A DNA stretch of 27,440 nt from a virus: positions 1 through 27,440 of IMG/VR virus record IMGVR_UViG_3300020171_000111. The stretch is one strand, 5' to 3'. Numbering within the stretch: position 1 is the stretch's first letter; the number at the start of each line of letters is the position of its first letter. This document shows, piece by piece, positions 26,462 through 27,440 of the stretch. The notes below the pieces were generated by a model, which ran no database searches, was not told the origin of the DNA, and saw nothing but the letters and a program-made list of their open reading frames with translations. The translations under genes and the position numbers were made by a program.

Positions 26462-27103
26462 CTATTCTTTTAATTGGATTTGTTTAGTTCCAGCGTTGGT
26501 TTTCTTCTCCATTGCTTTCATAGCTATTTTTAATATCCTATCTGAATCTAAGGTCATTACCGCTTCTGGGTCGTTCCAGAAACAAAATAGAACGGCCTGT
26601 GTCCTATTAGGATTTGTATACTGATGGTAGTATATCATCGCTTTCTTGAGAAGTTTTATCTGCCCAGCAGAATATAGTCTCCAGCCGGAAGGGCTTTTAA
26701 AGGAAGCATCCGGTATTATCCCTTTTCTTATAAGGTCACGAAACCATGCAACAGAAAAACCTATAGCATTGGCCGCATGGTTTATACTGTAAAGTCTCTG
26801 TCCGTCTTGGGCGGTCATAATGGTTCTGTTGCGGGCTCCGGTTTTTACTCTATGCCTTAGATAATATTCGTTGGATTTCTTTCTGTGGTAATCCCTGAGA
26901 GTCGGGGAATCCTTATATCTTTCTTTTTTCTTCGCTGCTAGTTTTTCTTTGTTACGCTGATAATATTTAGAATAATAAGTATGCCTCGCAGAGAGATATC
27001 CTGTTTCCGCCCGGAATTTAGGAGATCTTGCTGGATGTCCTCCCTTTTTAGGATGTTCAATGTTCTCCACTATTTCGTTTGCCAAATTTTCTTTTTCTTC
27101 CAT
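26462..27103 (-). CDS. DNA-binding protein with MerR/excisionase-like domain (213 aa)
   Basis: The first 90 residues are strongly basic (KKGGHPARSPKFRAETGY, then NKEKLAAKKKERYKD), typical of a DNA-contacting tail. Residues about 100-160 form a winged-helix-like domain of the MerR or excisionase type: LYSINHAANAIGFSVAWFRD, GIIPDASFKSP, then GWRLYSAGQIKLLKKA. The C-terminal 55 residues are helical. It could be a transcription regulator or recombination directionality factor. ATG 27103 has AAGGAG 8 nt upstream; a longer frame to 27151 has no site and runs through a palindrome. Confidence 0.7.
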   Translation of the reverse strand: MEEKENLANEIVENIEHPKKGGHPARSPKFRAETGYLSARHTYYSKYYQRNKEKLAAKKKERYKDSPTLRDYHRKKSNEYYLRHRVKTGARNRTIMTAQDGQRLYSINHAANAIGFSVAWFRDLIRKGIIPDASFKSPSGWRLYSAGQIKLLKKAMIYYHQYTNPNRTQAVLFCFWNDPEAVMTLDSDRILKIAMKAMEKKTNAGTKQIQLKE

Positions 27104-27135
27104 ATAAAACTCCTTCGAATATAAAGATATAGTTA

Positions 27136-27150
27136 TGCGGGAGTCCCGCA
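27136..27150. promoter_or_regulatory. 15-bp palindrome TGCGGGAGTCCCGCA, possible operator
   Basis: Perfect inverted repeat around a central base, 33 bp upstream of the 27103 gene and close to an AT-rich TATATC/TATATT stretch that could be a -10. Its position suits autoregulation by the downstream DNA-binding protein, which is inference. Confidence 0.4.
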
Positions 27151-27180
27151 CATTGGACAGATTTGCCCTTTTTCTATTTA

Positions 27181-27208
27181 ACGCCAGAAATAATCGGCGT
27201 ATTTTTTT
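27181..27208 (+). terminator. Small hairpin with T7 tract on the + strand
   Basis: ACGCC (27181-27185) pairs with GGCGT (27196-27200), followed by A and seven T's. On the minus strand no T-tract follows. A rho-independent terminator for + strand transcription, though no + strand gene is evident nearby. Confidence 0.4.
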
Positions 27209-27228
27209 TACGTCCGGTCTAATATATT

Positions 27229-27318
27229 GTTATGTGTCGCCCCCACTTCGGAATCAAACCGATAGGTTGAAGCCATGGACAGCCAACCCGCCCACCAGGG
27301 ATCAGGAGGGCACATAAC
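27229..27318 (-). ncRNA. tRNA-like cloverleaf RNA, extended acceptor stem
   Basis: In minus-strand sense, GTTATGTG and CACATAAC form a perfect 8-bp closing stem, continued by CCCTC with GGGGG across a 3-nt bulge. Inside lie a CCC/GGG hairpin with a GG-containing loop, a GGTTG/CAACC arm with a 14-nt loop, and a T-arm-like hairpin (TCGG, loop TTTGATT, CCGA). The layout is that of a tRNA, but the anticodon loop is twice normal length and no CCA follows. It may be a decayed tRNA or a tRNA-like processing or regulatory element. Its 5' end overlaps the stop of the right-edge gene. Confidence 0.4.
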
Positions 27319-27440
27319 GATTAAGCTGAGAGGCGCTGCTTTTTGGCGTCCTCTCCAGCGTATGGTTATAAGGGAATAGCTCAGGATGATGCTTTAATAT
27401 TGCTGCCCAGTCTTTTGGCCCCTGTTTCGGGCAATTGTAG
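27302..27440 (-). CDS. C-terminal fragment of a gene entering from the right edge (45 aa visible)
   Basis: The open frame runs from the window edge to TGA at 27302 and contains CPKQGPKDWAAILKHHPELF followed by a polar tail ending NRYVPS. CP-xx-G-x-KDW-xx-L-xx-HPELF resembles the C-terminal part of PAPS-reductase-like PP-loop proteins (Cys-Pro then Trp and a helix before PELF), which would make a third member of that family near this window, but the fragment is too short to decide. Confidence 0.55.
   Translation of the reverse strand, partial: YNCPKQGPKDWAAILKHHPELFPYNHTLERTPKSSASQLNRYVPS

Noticed and set aside
27135-27317. 60-codon + strand open frame
   Set aside because: It covers a palindrome, a terminator and the tRNA-like element, and has no ribosome site.
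27325-27359. Long bulged hairpin GCTGAGAGG...CCTCTCCAGC
   Set aside because: Lies within the coding part of the right-edge gene and lacks a T-tract; may be coincidental.

Overview
This window reads as part of a large, AT-rich, tailed double-stranded DNA phage or prophage of a bacterium. Almost every gene is on the minus strand, packed with short gaps or ATGA overlaps, and started by strong Shine-Dalgarno sequences (GGAGG type). Five intergenic regions carry sigma-70-like promoters (TTGACT, 17 bp, TAnAnT). A complete terminase large subunit with a likely small subunit upstream, plus phage-type DNA and RNA ligases, RecA and nucleases, show the viral nature. No structural (capsid or tail) gene is visible. 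The host is not identifiable. The promoters, the GAAC-N4-GTTC palindromes and the type I-C-like CRISPR repeats all point to a bacterial rather than an archaeal host.

Layout in + coordinates (transcription runs right to left). 27440-26100: end of an unidentified gene, a tRNA-like cloverleaf, and a DNA-binding protein. 26012-21800: recombination block with a RecA interrupted by an HNH intein, two PD-(D/E)XK nucleases (one Cas4/RecB-like) and small proteins. 21787-17690: a third nuclease on a probably leaderless transcript, small Cys-rich proteins, a two-helix membrane protein, a Ycf46-like AAA+ ATPase and an unidentified protein. 17650-12615: two ParB/PAPS-reductase-like fusion proteins flanking an Rnl2-type RNA ligase and a helix-turn-helix protein. 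12604-9940: terminase. 9925-7150: a promoter-driven unit with two small genes and an ATP-dependent DNA ligase. 7126-1: many small conserved or unknown phage genes, two identical 91-bp promoter repeats, and an interrupted tRNA-like gene.

The most unusual content is four CRISPR-repeat-like elements of type I-C form with no cas genes nearby. Two at 7712-7809 are separated by a 34-nt spacer (a one-spacer mini-array); single copies sit at 9821-9851 and 14178-14206. All keep the 3' tag GTGGATTGAAAC in minus-strand RNA and all keep a hairpin, but each hairpin has a different sequence, maintained by compensatory or G-U changes that pair only in the minus-strand transcript. One lies about 40 nt behind a strong promoter. 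This suggests a set of RNA decoys (RNA anti-CRISPRs), a phage-borne mini-array, or processing sites for a host Cas nuclease.

A second theme is regulation by a perfect palindrome GAACACGTGTTC, found four times, including ahead of the first ParB/PAPS fusion gene and just ahead of the gene preceding the second. It matches the Gram-positive LexA (SOS) box form. The second fusion protein has lost the PP-loop signature that the first one keeps, giving an enzyme/pseudo-enzyme pair.
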